Positions 24,351 to 33,387 of a DNA stretch of 64,000 bases are shown piece after piece. The notes below the pieces were generated by a model that made no database searches, was not told the DNA's origin, and saw only the letters and a list, made by a program, of their open reading frames with translations. The stretch comes from Lachnospiraceae bacterium C1.1 (lineage in GTDB: Bacteria; Bacillota; Clostridia; Lachnospirales; Lachnospiraceae): the NCBI GenBank assembly GCA_030434875.1, contig JAUISW010000001.1, positions 3,486,001-3,550,000 on the forward strand. The letters run 5' to 3'. Every line of letters starts with the position of its first letter. The stretch's first letter is position 1. Position numbers and translations under genes: made by a program.

Positions 24351-24999
24351 ATTCATATTATAAGGAATGACTCGTTTTTGGATAGAGTCTTCCACAAAAA
24401 CCATGACAGCAAAATATTGGTATGACAGCACTTTGACAGCAAAGTCATCCTGCTACATCCTGCTGGATAGTGCGTTTTAGAATGTATTGTTTTGTCGGAA
24501 ACCTACTAGAACCCATTAAATCCCGATGAATCGGAAGTAATGGTCAAGGTTTTCCGACACTGAAGTCGCTCAGCTAATAAACCCTTGATTTTACTGGCTT
24601 TCAGAGCTTTCAAAGATGATTTTGACAGTGGATTGACAGTAAAATAATCCATTTCAGTCGGGTTAGACAAGGTTATACAGGAGAATAGAAAAAAATAAAA
24701 CGTATTTTTTAGAGTCATTCTTGAAGAAATTCAGGAGTGGCTCTTTTTTATTTTGAAAGTGTTTTCAATGATTGCCAAAAACCGTGTTTACACGAGTTTT
24801 TGAGCAAACATTAGGAAACCTGATATGTATGAGTGTGAAGGACGATAGCCCGTAACACGAATGCATATTGGGAATTACGAAAGCTGCGAAGCAGCGTAGT
24901 AATTCACTTTCATTTAGCAACAAATTAACTTAACATGACATGCCCTAAGAATATCGGTGGTTCGTCCAAAACCAATGACTGAATTGAAAGGGGCAAATC
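24351..24999. other. Intergenic region with degenerate repeats, probable element boundary
   Basis: 649 nt without a supportable gene. It holds an imperfect inverted pair GTCGGAAACC / GGTTTTCCGAC (about 24494 and 24551), a terminator-like hairpin AGAGTCATTC..GGAGTGGCTCT plus T run (about 24712-24750), and a GAATTAC..GTAATTC hairpin enclosing GCTGC-GAA-GCAGC (about 24872-24905). It follows an integrase tail and precedes replication genes, as expected of an attachment or junction region. Confidence 0.5.
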
Positions 25000-25281
25000 A
25001 TGGAAGAAGAATTATTTGGAAACATAGAGCAGGTGCAGGAAATCCGGAGTAAAGCCCGGATGTTCAGAAGAAAATATCTTAGATACAAGGAAGCGGAATG
25101 GATTTACAGCATCCAGCATAAGAAGCTCCTCGAACTTGCGGATAATGCAGGAGCATTGTACAGAATTGACGGATATGTACTTATAAAAGTTGAGATATTC
25201 GAGGCATATCTTGAAAGATTCCATCAGCCACCAAAGATGACAAAGACTGGCGGTGCAGTAATAAGAGGAGGAGAACAATGA
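25000..25281 (+). CDS. DUF6462-like small DNA-binding protein, copy B
   Basis: 93 aa, SD GAAAGGGG. Shares with copy A (19680-19967) the basic start (RSKARMFRRKYLRYKEAE), the block YSIQHKKLLELAD, and GALYRIDGYVLI..EIF..YLERFHQPPK. The fold suggests a winged-helix excisionase-like protein. It is first in a tight operon with a second paralogue, ParB and a replication initiator, the usual order at the start of a class of Clostridia integrative or plasmid-like elements. Confidence 0.78.
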   Translation: MEEELFGNIEQVQEIRSKARMFRRKYLRYKEAEWIYSIQHKKLLELADNAGALYRIDGYVLIKVEIFEAYLERFHQPPKMTKTGGAVIRGGEQ

Positions 25282-25589
25282 GCGGATGCATTTGGAAATA
25301 TTCTCAGTATCTCGATGATGAAGACATAGTGTTTGCACAGAAAAGGTTTGTAACATACAAATTGGCAGGCGAATACTATGGAATCAATCAGAAGCCGCTT
25401 ATAAGAATGGTATGGGCTTCGGGTGCAGTATATAAAATCGGAAAGAAGGTGCTGATAAGCAGGAAAATCTTTGAAGAATACTTAAGGGAAAATCAGAGGA
25501 TAGTAAATGAGCTGATCGATGAAGATGATGAAAAGCTACTGAAGGCTTTTGAATCAAGGGTGAAAGAAGGTGAATCTTATGAGTATTAA
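25278..25589 (+). CDS. DUF6462-like small DNA-binding protein, second paralogue
   Basis: 103 aa, starts at ATG 25278 overlapping the previous stop by 4 nt. The core LAGEYYGINQKPLIRMVWAS, then GAVYKIGKKVLISRKIFEEY, matches the helix-turn-helix plus wing layout of the preceding protein, with a different acidic tail. Two adjacent diverged paralogues may act as a heterodimer. The ParB start overlaps its 3' end by 11 nt, so expression is coupled. Confidence 0.75.
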   Translation: MSGCIWKYSQYLDDEDIVFAQKRFVTYKLAGEYYGINQKPLIRMVWASGAVYKIGKKVLISRKIFEEYLRENQRIVNELIDEDDEKLLKAFESRVKEGESYEY

Positions 25590-26424
25590 GGAAATCGAGA
25601 TAGCTAAGATACATGCTTTTAAGAATCACCCTTTCAAAGTTACGGATGATGAAAAGATGGAGGAACTTGTAAGAAGTATTAAGACAAATGGTGTACTGAC
25701 ACCGGTTCTTGTAAGACCGGATGGCAAAGATGAATACGAGATGGTATCAGGTCACAGACGGATGCATGCAGCAGCAAGGTCAGGATTAATTGTAATACCT
25801 GCAGAAGTTAAGGAGATGACAGATGATGAAGCCATAGTGAAAATGGTTGATGCGAATGTTCAGAGAGAAGAGATACTTCCGAGTGAGCGGGCATATTCAT
25901 TTAAGATGAAAATGGATGCACTCAATAGACAGGGAAACAGAATAGATTTAACTTGTGGAACTGAGTTCCACAAGTTGGAAGATGAAAAAGAAAAGACGAG
26001 AAATCGTATTGGAAAAGAAGCCGGAATGAGTGGAAGACAGGTTCAGAAGTATATAAAACTTGCAGATCTCGATGCTAAACTCCTTGAACTTGTAGATAAC
26101 AAAAAGTTAGGAATCAACTTAGCGGTTGAGATAGCAAACTTTGATAAAGAATTACAAGGCTGGATTTACGAATATTATAAAGACCACGGATTCTTGAAAC
26201 CATATCAAATAGAAGCTCTTAAGAATTGCGGAAATGTTGGAAATATAGGTCAGAGAGCGATGATACAGATTTTGAATAACCAACTGCCTGAGAATCGGAC
26301 ATCTGGAAAGGTAATTCTCTCGGAAAAGAAACTTGATAAGTATTTTCCACCGCATTTCAGTGCGAAGGAAAGAGAGAAGGTAATTGTGGGGCTGCTGACA
26401 AAGTGGCATGAGGAACGTAAATAA
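25579..26424 (+). CDS. parB: ParB/Spo0J-type partition protein
   Basis: 281-aa ParB family protein. N-terminal ParB/Srx domain with LVRSIKTNGVLTPVLVRPDG, then EMVSGHRRMHAAARSGL, which carries the GHRR variant of the nucleotide-binding GERR motif, and DANVQREEILPSERAYSFKM. A central helix-turn-helix for parS binding follows (RIGKEAGMSGRQVQKYIKLA). ATG 25579 has AAGAAGG upstream. It may serve element maintenance. No ParA gene is visible in the window, and the RepA-type gene follows 18 nt later. Confidence 0.9.
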   Translation: MSIKEIEIAKIHAFKNHPFKVTDDEKMEELVRSIKTNGVLTPVLVRPDGKDEYEMVSGHRRMHAAARSGLIVIPAEVKEMTDDEAIVKMVDANVQREEILPSERAYSFKMKMDALNRQGNRIDLTCGTEFHKLEDEKEKTRNRIGKEAGMSGRQVQKYIKLADLDAKLLELVDNKKLGINLAVEIANFDKELQGWIYEYYKDHGFLKPYQIEALKNCGNVGNIGQRAMIQILNNQLPENRTSGKVILSEKKLDKYFPPHFSAKEREKVIVGLLTKWHEERK

Positions 26425-26442
26425 AAGGAGGGCATAACGATT

Positions 26443-27450
26443 ATGGCAAAATACGAATTGAGCTATTTTTACGGACAGCAATCAGATCAGTTTAATTTCG
26501 TGAAGATACCAAAGCCATTGCTTTATGATCCGATGTATAAAGAAGTCAGACTTGAAGAAGCTATGGTATATTCAATGCTTCTTGATAGAATGCGCCTGTC
26601 AATGAAGAACGGATGGTTTGATGAACTTGGCAGAGCATATATCTACTGCTCTATTGATACGGTTATGGAACTTGCTGACTGCGGCAAGAACAAAGCTTGT
26701 GATATGCTCAAGAAGCTTGATGCCATTGGGCTTATTGATAAAGTTCTTATACCGGGAAGAGGTCTTAAGATTTACGTGAAGAACTTTATACCCAAAGATG
26801 CAGCCACCAAGTTTGAAAATCAAACTGACAGTGAAGATATAACAGTTGAGAAATTTTCTAAGGACAATTTTAATGAGGATTTGAAAGCGTCCCGAATTTC
26901 AAACCAAGAGGTTTATAATTCAAACCACGCAGTTTGCAATTCAAACTCTCAAATCCCTGAAAATAAACCGGAGGCGGTTTGTTTTTCAAACACAAATAAG
27001 ACTAATATAAATAATACTAAATACAGTGAGAACAAATCTAATCATATCGAATCAGAATCAGAGAGACAGGATAGAGATGAGATTGGATATGCCCGTCTGC
27101 TCAGAGAGAATATCGAACTTGATGCACTCATGGAACGTCACCCTAATAACCATGATCTTTTGCAGGGAATATATGACATACTCCTTGAAACAGTTCTTAG
27201 CAAAAAGGACAACATGGTTATAGCGAGCGATACTTACTCAACGAATCTTGTAAAGGGCAAGCTGCTTCACCTGAATTCAGAGCATATCGAGTATGTTATG
27301 GACAGCCTTGAGAAATGCAGTAACAAGCCTCGTAACATCAAGAAATACCTGCTTGCTGCTCTCTTCAATGCTCCAAGCACGATAGATGCTTATTATCAGA
27401 CAGAGTACAGCTACCACGTTGGAAATAGCGATTTTACAAAGGCTCAGTGA
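26443..27450 (+). CDS. Replication initiator (RepA N-terminal domain) protein
   Basis: 335-aa protein. The N-terminal 115 residues (FNFVKIPKPLLYDPMYKEVR, EAMVYSMLLDRMRLSMKNGW, DELGRAYIYCSIDTVMELAD) are the RepA_N winged-helix initiator domain. A low-complexity Asn and Ser rich linker (about 125-205) follows, then a helical C-terminal domain resembling DUF6017. Such proteins start replication of theta plasmids and many integrative elements of Clostridia. SD AAAGGAGGG. The gene order DUF6462-ParB-RepA supports an element that can replicate when excised, although its transfer genes are missing here. Confidence 0.9.
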   Translation: MAKYELSYFYGQQSDQFNFVKIPKPLLYDPMYKEVRLEEAMVYSMLLDRMRLSMKNGWFDELGRAYIYCSIDTVMELADCGKNKACDMLKKLDAIGLIDKVLIPGRGLKIYVKNFIPKDAATKFENQTDSEDITVEKFSKDNFNEDLKASRISNQEVYNSNHAVCNSNSQIPENKPEAVCFSNTNKTNINNTKYSENKSNHIESESERQDRDEIGYARLLRENIELDALMERHPNNHDLLQGIYDILLETVLSKKDNMVIASDTYSTNLVKGKLLHLNSEHIEYVMDSLEKCSNKPRNIKKYLLAALFNAPSTIDAYYQTEYSYHVGNSDFTKAQ

Positions 27451-27474
27451 GCCGGCGGAAAGGGGATGGAATTT

Positions 27475-27768
27475 ATGTTGATGCTTAAGATTTTGAAATG
27501 GATAGTATTGTTCCCGGTATATCTTTTGGTCAGTTTCATCAGCTTTATTGTAAATCTCATAACCGGACTTGGTACTGCGGCAGTATCGTTATTTTATCTG
27601 TTTATGGTCATCGTATTTGCGATGACCATAGCAAGACAAACATGGACGGAGCTAGCAATGGCAGTTGCTATCAGCTTTGCAGTATATGTTGCGACATTCT
27701 TAGTTGGCTCTGTCGGCGCAATGCTGGAGGCTTTGACAGATTGGATAATGGGGGTTATTGTGTCATAA
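27475..27768 (+). CDS. CD1845-like small membrane protein
   Basis: 97-aa protein made of three hydrophobic segments (KILKWIVLFPVYLLVSFISF, LGTAAVSLFYLFMVIVF, then LAMAVAISFAVYVATFLVGS). It matches the CD1845-type membrane protein that follows RepA in conjugative transposons of the CTn/Tn1549 group, function unknown. ATG 27475 is preferred because the nearest SD (AAAGGGG) is too close to an in-frame ATG at 27466. It is the last recognisable element backbone gene. Confidence 0.72.
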   Translation: MLMLKILKWIVLFPVYLLVSFISFIVNLITGLGTAAVSLFYLFMVIVFAMTIARQTWTELAMAVAISFAVYVATFLVGSVGAMLEALTDWIMGVIVS

Positions 27769-28158
27769 TAAATGATTTTATGATAAAGATTGTGTGCTAT
27801 AATTTAACTGTTAATGTATTCTGAAAATGTCTAGAAGACGATTATTTGAAAACGGAAATTTCTATTGTTGCTCATGCTACTATCAGTAAAATTCTTTCAT
27901 TGGCGAGTTGGATGAAACTTCTGTCGGGTTTTCCGACAGAAGTACTGGTGTGTGAAAACCAAGAATCTATAACTGATGGTAGAATGGTACGGTTTTCAAA
28001 AGAACAATTTCCAAATAAGATAAGTCTAGGAAAGTTTGTAGGTCCATCGATTGCTGAGAAAGAACGAATAGATTACTAATGGAAGGTGCAAATATTGAAA
28101 AAAGATAAGAGAATAATTGGCGTGAGGAATATTTGAAACAGACTTAGGAGATATATAT
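27769..28158. other. Intergenic region with one doubtful short frame
   Basis: 390 nt. A 77-codon frame (TTG 27846 to TAA 28079) has no SD and no recognisable motif; its end (PNKISLGKFVGPSIAEKERI) could be the tail of a lost gene. TATAAT occurs near 27791 but without a clear -35. The SD of the next gene (TTAGGAGAT) ends the region. Confidence 0.4.
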
Positions 28159-30228
28159 ATGAAAAAAGTTAGCAAAGAGGCGGATTTATTAATAAAGAAA
28201 CCGAAAATTCGAGCTAAGGGAATCATACAACCCAAGGATGTTGAGTTACCGAACATGAATTTGGATTGCGGTGGTGAAAAGTGTGATGAAACAGATGAAA
28301 TTTTTTTTGATTTGAGGCTAAGCGATATTATTAAAATCCTTAATCAGGCATATAGGGATAACTTAGGAAAATATGTGTTGGATTATGACCAATTCGAACA
28401 AATAAGGTATTGCTTCATTCAGATTCTCATACATCTAAAAGGTAATCATGATATAGATTTTGGTAAGGCATGTAAAGAGTTTCAAATGGAATGGCCGTCA
28501 AAAAGCGAAATTCTGTTTGAGATTATTAAAGCAATGCTTTTCTCGGGAGAAATTCTCGCTTCTGAAATCGTAGAGAATTTTTGTGATAATCTGGAAGGTA
28601 TAAAAACTGAAGACGATGAGAAAAATGATTATTTATTAAATATCGCCGGAACATATGCTGAGGTGGGAGATTATTATCTTTTTTCTGAAGGAAGGGTTGA
28701 TATAGCATTTAATTATTTCCGGAAAATGGTTGATATACTTGGTTACATTGGAATGGATTCAGATGAAATCAACCAAAAAGTTTATTTTAAGGAAATACAG
28801 GATGCTTTTACTATTTTTTCATTTGTATATAGAGCGGTAGAAGAAAGAAAATCTTTAACTAAAGATTTTAAGCGACAGGATCAGAAACTGGCAGAAAAGC
28901 TTGAAGATGGGGAGTTGATACGTAACGAAAACAATTTGATTCTTAAAGATTATTTGGCAAAAAGAAAGAAAATTAAAAGCTTTGGCCAATATGAGTCTTT
29001 ATGGGATGATACTTGTAAGTTCTATTTTAATATTTCTAAGACTCGTTACAGTGAAAGGACAAAAAAATCACTTCGTTTAGATTTGGGCGTATATTATATA
29101 CTTCTTCATAAATGCATCATATATGCTTTGGCTGATAATTCGAAGCGTATTAATAGAAAGCAGGTTGCAAAGTTATATAGTGATGCTGAATTTTTAAGAG
29201 GACTTGGATTATGGCGTTATAAATCCGTTGATGATTATATTCAAAAGGAGTTTTCTGGGAATGTTTCTGATTTTAATAAGGCTTTTGACATTTTAGTTAA
29301 CGTAGATGTGATAAGAACCATACTTAATGAATGTTCTTTTCCAAAGGAATTAGCATATTATACCACTCTTTCAACTTTAGAGTATCTTCTACCAATTTCA
29401 GCCCAAGACCCCAAGTATGGATTGAAAGAGATGAATAAAGCTGGAATGTCAGCACCAATAGTATCTGATCATTTCGAGCCTTCAGGAATTATTACAAGTA
29501 TGGTTGGAAGATACTCATTAATGAATGTTGGACATATGAATGATCCAATGGAGGGAAGGACACTTCTTTTTCGTTTACTTGAGGCTAAACAACAAGCTGA
29601 TATAAAATCGTCACTTTCAAACAGATATGTTTTCTTAAAGAGTTTTACGGACAGAGTGGATGATATACCTATGTGGGTAATGTATGGCGGCGGAGCCGAG
29701 GGCTGCTGTATTGTTCTGGATAAGGACAAAATAATAGAGGAAGGCAATTACAAATTGGCGAAGGTGTGCTATTTGCATGAAAATAATAATAACTGGGAGC
29801 TGCGTGCTGAAGATAATAAAGGGATTACTTCCTTGGATACAATAGGTAAGTGTCTTGATAATCTCAGTGGAATCATAAAGTCATATGTGAGGGTTAATAA
29901 GGACAAAGGAATGGAAAAGTCCATAGAATTGTTGAATCCGATATTGTACCTGTTCAAATCAGCTACCTATTGCCATGAGAATGAATATAGGATTATTGAA
30001 AATACAGATTATCATGATTTTAGGATTTGCTACACCAAAGAAAAAGACGGTGGAAGAATCTATATTCCAAGTAAACAGAGAGTCTATATAAAGAAAATTG
30101 TACTTGGACCGAAATTTAAAGCTGTTGAGGATACACTACCATATTTGGAATACAGATGTCGTTTCTTGGCTGAAGAACTTGGTTTGGGGAAAATTGAGAT
30201 AAAAATGTCTGATGCTGACTTTATCTGA
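28159..30228 (+). CDS. DUF2971 domain protein with helical N-terminal region
   Basis: 689-aa soluble protein. Residues 40-420 are helix-rich and may form TPR-like repeats. The C-terminal 260 residues carry the DUF2971 pattern: YSLMNVGHMNDPMEGRTL, VFLKSFTDRVDDIPMWVMYG, GGAEGCCIVLD, and a late YCHENEYRII, where Ser-Phe, Met-Trp and Glu-Tyr-Arg are the conserved points. DUF2971 proteins are common in defence islands, but their biochemistry is not established. It stands alone between a mobile-element end and restriction genes. Confidence 0.75.
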   Translation: MKKVSKEADLLIKKPKIRAKGIIQPKDVELPNMNLDCGGEKCDETDEIFFDLRLSDIIKILNQAYRDNLGKYVLDYDQFEQIRYCFIQILIHLKGNHDIDFGKACKEFQMEWPSKSEILFEIIKAMLFSGEILASEIVENFCDNLEGIKTEDDEKNDYLLNIAGTYAEVGDYYLFSEGRVDIAFNYFRKMVDILGYIGMDSDEINQKVYFKEIQDAFTIFSFVYRAVEERKSLTKDFKRQDQKLAEKLEDGELIRNENNLILKDYLAKRKKIKSFGQYESLWDDTCKFYFNISKTRYSERTKKSLRLDLGVYYILLHKCIIYALADNSKRINRKQVAKLYSDAEFLRGLGLWRYKSVDDYIQKEFSGNVSDFNKAFDILVNVDVIRTILNECSFPKELAYYTTLSTLEYLLPISAQDPKYGLKEMNKAGMSAPIVSDHFEPSGIITSMVGRYSLMNVGHMNDPMEGRTLLFRLLEAKQQADIKSSLSNRYVFLKSFTDRVDDIPMWVMYGGGAEGCCIVLDKDKIIEEGNYKLAKVCYLHENNNNWELRAEDNKGITSLDTIGKCLDNLSGIIKSYVRVNKDKGMEKSIELLNPILYLFKSATYCHENEYRIIENTDYHDFRICYTKEKDGGRIYIPSKQRVYIKKIVLGPKFKAVEDTLPYLEYRCRFLAEELGLGKIEIKMSDADFI

Positions 30229-30425
30229 TATTTTACAAAAAGAATATGAAACAGGAAGATTCAGGTCATTTTGAAGGTCTTCATTATGAAATAGAAATTA
30301 AACCTCCCCTCTAAATTGGAAAAAGCCTGTATTTATGAGGATATTGGAGTCTGAAAGACAAGCTTTATAATAATTTTGAATCAAATCTGTTGTAGCATGC
30401 TTAAATGCGTGGTGCATTCGCTTAA

Positions 30426-30454
30426 TTTACATTTGATTTTTTGTCTCATATAAT
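30426..30454 (+). promoter_or_regulatory. Sigma-A type promoter
   Basis: TTTACA, a 17-nt spacer and TATAAT, about 55 nt upstream of the YlxP-like gene. Confidence 0.6.
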
Positions 30455-30511
30455 TATGCTAAATGAAAGAGTTGTAACGGCTTCATCTGAGCCAGATCAG
30501 ATGGATAATTT

Positions 30512-30802
30512 ATGAGTGATATGATGATTGCAACTATGGTGTTCAGATTTCATGCTCCTTGGGTACACAGCTTAAAAGAAAAAAGGATGATTGTTAAGAG
30601 CATCATAGCAAAGGTGCAGAATAAGTTCCATGTGTCAGTAGCAGAAATTGATGAGCAGGATATCCATCAGATTATTGTAATTGGTGTAGCGGCAATAGTT
30701 CCGCATACAGCAATGGCTGATAGTCTGATGGAGGAAATATCGTTATTTTTGGAAGAAAATACAGAGGCGGAAATACTAGATGAGATGAGGGAGATCAGAT
30801 AA
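30512..30802 (+). CDS. DUF503 (YlxP-like) protein
   Basis: 96 aa with the DUF503 signature HSLKEKRMIVKSIIAKVQNK, then FHVSVAEIDEQD and a ferredoxin-like beta-alpha pattern. YlxP/DUF503 proteins normally sit beside infB and rbfA and are thought to act in ribosome maturation. This copy lies in an accessory island and overlaps an HTH-like gene (TAATGA), so it may be an acquired paralogue. Start choice among ATG 30512, 30521 and 30524 is uncertain. Confidence 0.82.
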   Translation: MSDMMIATMVFRFHAPWVHSLKEKRMIVKSIIAKVQNKFHVSVAEIDEQDIHQIIVIGVAAIVPHTAMADSLMEEISLFLEENTEAEILDEMREIR

Positions 30803-31098
30803 TGACAGATGGAAAGTTCGCTGAGAGACTGTGCAAATTATGTAATGAATGGTCTGAAACGTATTGTGAAGATCCACCTATACCTGTAGCATCTATGGGA
30901 AGAATGAATTCGCTGCTTAAAGGCAGTAGAAATCCAAAACTGGGAGAGTTGATTGCTATATCGGAGGCTTATGATGTTAGCATTAATTATCTTCTGACAG
31001 GGGATGAACTGTTTCCGAGTCTTCATCAGCTGAAAAAGAAAGATGCAGAGAAGATACTTGAAGAAATTGAGAATTTGATGCCTGAGATAGAGTATTAG
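30802..31098 (+). CDS. Putative XRE-like HTH protein
   Basis: 98 aa, ATG 30802 overlaps the stop of the DUF503 gene, so the two are coupled. SLLKGSRNPKLGELIAISEA followed by YDVSINYLLTGDE is the second half of a Cro/C1-type domain (recognition helix, then the helix that ends in YLLTG). The first helix is less clear because residues 1-30 are atypical (CEDPPIPVASMGRM). It probably regulates its own operon. The C-terminal 25 residues are a charged helix. Confidence 0.7.
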   Translation: MTDGKFAERLCKLCNEWSETYCEDPPIPVASMGRMNSLLKGSRNPKLGELIAISEAYDVSINYLLTGDELFPSLHQLKKKDAEKILEEIENLMPEIEY

Positions 31099-31226
31099 GA
31101 TATAACGATAGGTTTATCATTTTCAATTATTCTCAATCCATAGAAACACTTTTGAATGATCTTGTAAAAACAAAGAGATTATTTTATAGTGAATATAGTA
31201 TTTATGGGATTTGGGGAGGAACGTTG

Positions 31227-32117
31227 ATGGGTGCTAAAGCAATCAATATTGTCTTACTGGATGGAACACTTGAGGGTGTTGTTTCTGTCGAAGATCCAAA
31301 TGGCAATGAACTAATATTATCTGCTCCAAGGAAAGCCGCTTTAGAATTGATGAGTCAAAAAGAAAGTCAATATTTTGGAGTATATCTTTTACTTTCAGAT
31401 AATTGTGTTTACATAGGCAAAACAACAGATTATTCCCAAAGAATTAGAAGCCATTTGAAGGTAAAGAAGTTTTGGAATAAAGTAGTTTTTCTGACTACTA
31501 CGGATAATAAATTAAATGAATCACATATTAAGCATATTGAGCGTGTGCTGATAGAGAAAGCTGAAAAGAATAATAAACTTGATATGGATAATTGCCAATC
31601 AGGCAATAGAACTAATAGCAATAGGACAGATAAGGTGATGCTTGAAAACTATCTTAATAATATTCTATTTCTTCTTGAATTTATCAATATTGACGTTTTT
31701 TCTAATAGGAAGAATAGCAATATACGCTACTACAAATTCGAGAATAAGAATGTTGCTCTAATTGACAAAACTACTGTACGAGACTTTTTACTTAATAAAG
31801 GAATTGATATAGGTTTTTTTGGAAAGGATTATTCATACACAGGTCCAAAATCAGATAGTAGCTACTATACGATTGATTCTGATCGTAGAATGCTGGAAAA
31901 AGGCTGGAGAATAGTTATCAATGATACAAAAAATTATAAGATAATAATCATAAACGTTCCGGAAAAGGCAATTATTGATTATGGAATTGACAGATTTAAT
32001 ATGAAAGCTGGTAAACCAAATAAGATAAGTGTTCGAATAAAGAAAGATAATTTTTGTGATACATCGGGATTTGATTTTTCAAAATATATAACGCAAGAAG
32101 TATCATACGCAGAGTAG
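31227..32117 (+). CDS. GIY-YIG nuclease family protein
   Basis: 296 aa. The GIY-YIG domain starts near residue 50: GVYLLLSDNCVYIGKTTDYS (GVY and YIG motifs), followed by the catalytic Arg in QRIRSHL and a Glu in HIKHIERVLIEKA. The rest resembles the DUF4357-containing GIY-YIG proteins found near restriction genes. ATG 31227 has GGGGAGGA at 6 nt; an upstream in-frame start at 31152 lacks an SD. A strong terminator follows. It may be a stand-alone nuclease of the defence island. Confidence 0.85.
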   Translation: MGAKAINIVLLDGTLEGVVSVEDPNGNELILSAPRKAALELMSQKESQYFGVYLLLSDNCVYIGKTTDYSQRIRSHLKVKKFWNKVVFLTTTDNKLNESHIKHIERVLIEKAEKNNKLDMDNCQSGNRTNSNRTDKVMLENYLNNILFLLEFINIDVFSNRKNSNIRYYKFENKNVALIDKTTVRDFLLNKGIDIGFFGKDYSYTGPKSDSSYYTIDSDRRMLEKGWRIVINDTKNYKIIIINVPEKAIIDYGIDRFNMKAGKPNKISVRIKKDNFCDTSGFDFSKYITQEVSYAE

Positions 32118-32124
32118 ATATAAA

Positions 32125-32167
32125 AATACAGCAGGATTCTTTGTAATGAGCCTGCTGTATTTTTTAT
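32125..32167 (+). terminator. Rho-independent terminator
   Basis: AATACAGCAGG and CCTGCTGTATT form a perfect 11-bp stem around a 15-nt loop, followed by TTTTT. Confidence 0.88.
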
Positions 32168-32259
32168 ACATACGTATAATAAATTGTTCACGTTTTTATA
32201 CAAAAGGAAAATAAAGCTGCAATTTATTATAATTTATGATAAAATGATGCATAGTTTTA

Positions 32260-32300
32260 AAGTGCGGCGGCACTTATCCGCTGTGAACGTGGGACCACGT
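32260..32300. promoter_or_regulatory. Paired inverted repeats in the methyltransferase leader
   Basis: AAGTGC-GGCG-GCACTT (32260-32275) and ACGTGG-GA-CCACGT (32287-32300), between a likely -10 region (about 32228-32245) and the SD CAAGGAGA. They could be operator sites for a repressor or for the methyltransferase itself; C5 methyltransferases of restriction systems are often autoregulated. Confidence 0.5.
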
Positions 32301-32322
32301 AAAAACCAAGGAGACAGATCTA

Positions 32323-33387
32323 ATGAAAAAAAACAAAGTATTTAGGCTTGGTGAGCTTTATTGCGGACCAGGCGGATTAGCTTGTGGTGCGCTCAATTCT
32401 AAAAGCGATGATGGAGTTTATAGCTTGTCTCATGCATGGGCGAACGATTATGATCCAGACACGTGTGAAACATATCGTAAGAATATCTGCCCTGACAATC
32501 CTGATAGCGTATATTGTGGTGATGTTAGAGACTTAGACATAAAGTCTTTAGGAGAGATAGATGCTTTTGCATACGGTTTTCCTTGTAATTCATTTTCTAA
32601 TGTTGGAGAACACCAAGGACTTGCAAATGAAAAGTTCGGTCAGCTTTATTGGTACGGGATAGAGGTTCTTAACCACTATAAACCAAAATGGTTTATGGCT
32701 GAAAACGTATCTGGAATTAGATCAGCTGGAACAAATGACTTCAAAACCATATTAGATGATATGAGAAGCGCAGGTTACAAGCTGGTTACTAATCTATACA
32801 AGTCTGAGCAGTATGGGGTTCCTCAGACAAGGCATAGGGTAATAATTGTAGGAATTAGAAATGATATAGATGTAGAATTTAAGGTTCCAAGCCCGGCAAT
32901 GTTTAAGGATTGTGATATTTCTTCTGAAACTGCATTAAAGGGCATAACAGATGATATGCCGAATAATGAACATAGAAAGTTAAGCGATACAGTAGTTCGT
33001 AGACTTTCATATATTAAGCCAGGACAGAACGTATGGCAGGCAGAAGCAGAAGGAAAGTTGCCTGATGAATTGCGGATTAAGACAAGAACTAAGATATCCC
33101 AGATATATAGGAAATTAGATCCAAATAAGCCAAGCTATACAATAACAGCTGCAGGCGGAGGAGGAACTTTCGGCTATCATTGGACTGATAGGGAACTTAC
33201 TAATAGAGAGAGGGCAAGAATTCAAACATTTCCTGACGATTATGAGTTTGTAGGCAAGTATTCATCTGTCAGACGACAGATTGGAATGGCAGTTCCATGT
33301 AAACTTAGTAAGGTTGTAACGAAGGCAGTTCTGAATTCCTTTGCGGGAATTCCTTATGAAAGTGTTGAGGCGAATCTTAATGAGTAA
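32323..33387 (+). CDS. DNA (cytosine-5) methyltransferase
   Basis: 354-aa C5 methyltransferase. Motif I is RLGELYCGPGGLACG. Motif IV is GFPCNSFSNVGEHQG with the catalytic Cys88 (Asn replaces the more usual Gln after PC). Motif VI is MAENVSG, motif VIII QYGVPQTRHRVIIVG, and motifs IX-X are at the C-terminus (YTITAAGGGGTFGYH, RQIGMAVP). The target recognition region between VIII and IX is short. It protects the host from the overlapping endonuclease, and the deaminated products are handled by the Vsr enzyme at 35473. Confidence 0.93.
   Translation: MKKNKVFRLGELYCGPGGLACGALNSKSDDGVYSLSHAWANDYDPDTCETYRKNICPDNPDSVYCGDVRDLDIKSLGEIDAFAYGFPCNSFSNVGEHQGLANEKFGQLYWYGIEVLNHYKPKWFMAENVSGIRSAGTNDFKTILDDMRSAGYKLVTNLYKSEQYGVPQTRHRVIIVGIRNDIDVEFKVPSPAMFKDCDISSETALKGITDDMPNNEHRKLSDTVVRRLSYIKPGQNVWQAEAEGKLPDELRIKTRTKISQIYRKLDPNKPSYTITAAGGGGTFGYHWTDRELTNRERARIQTFPDDYEFVGKYSSVRRQIGMAVPCKLSKVVTKAVLNSFAGIPYESVEANLNE

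Noticed and set aside
27846..28079. 77-codon plus-strand frame starting at TTG
   Set aside because: No SD, no recognisable domain, weak codon pattern; left as part of an intergenic entry.
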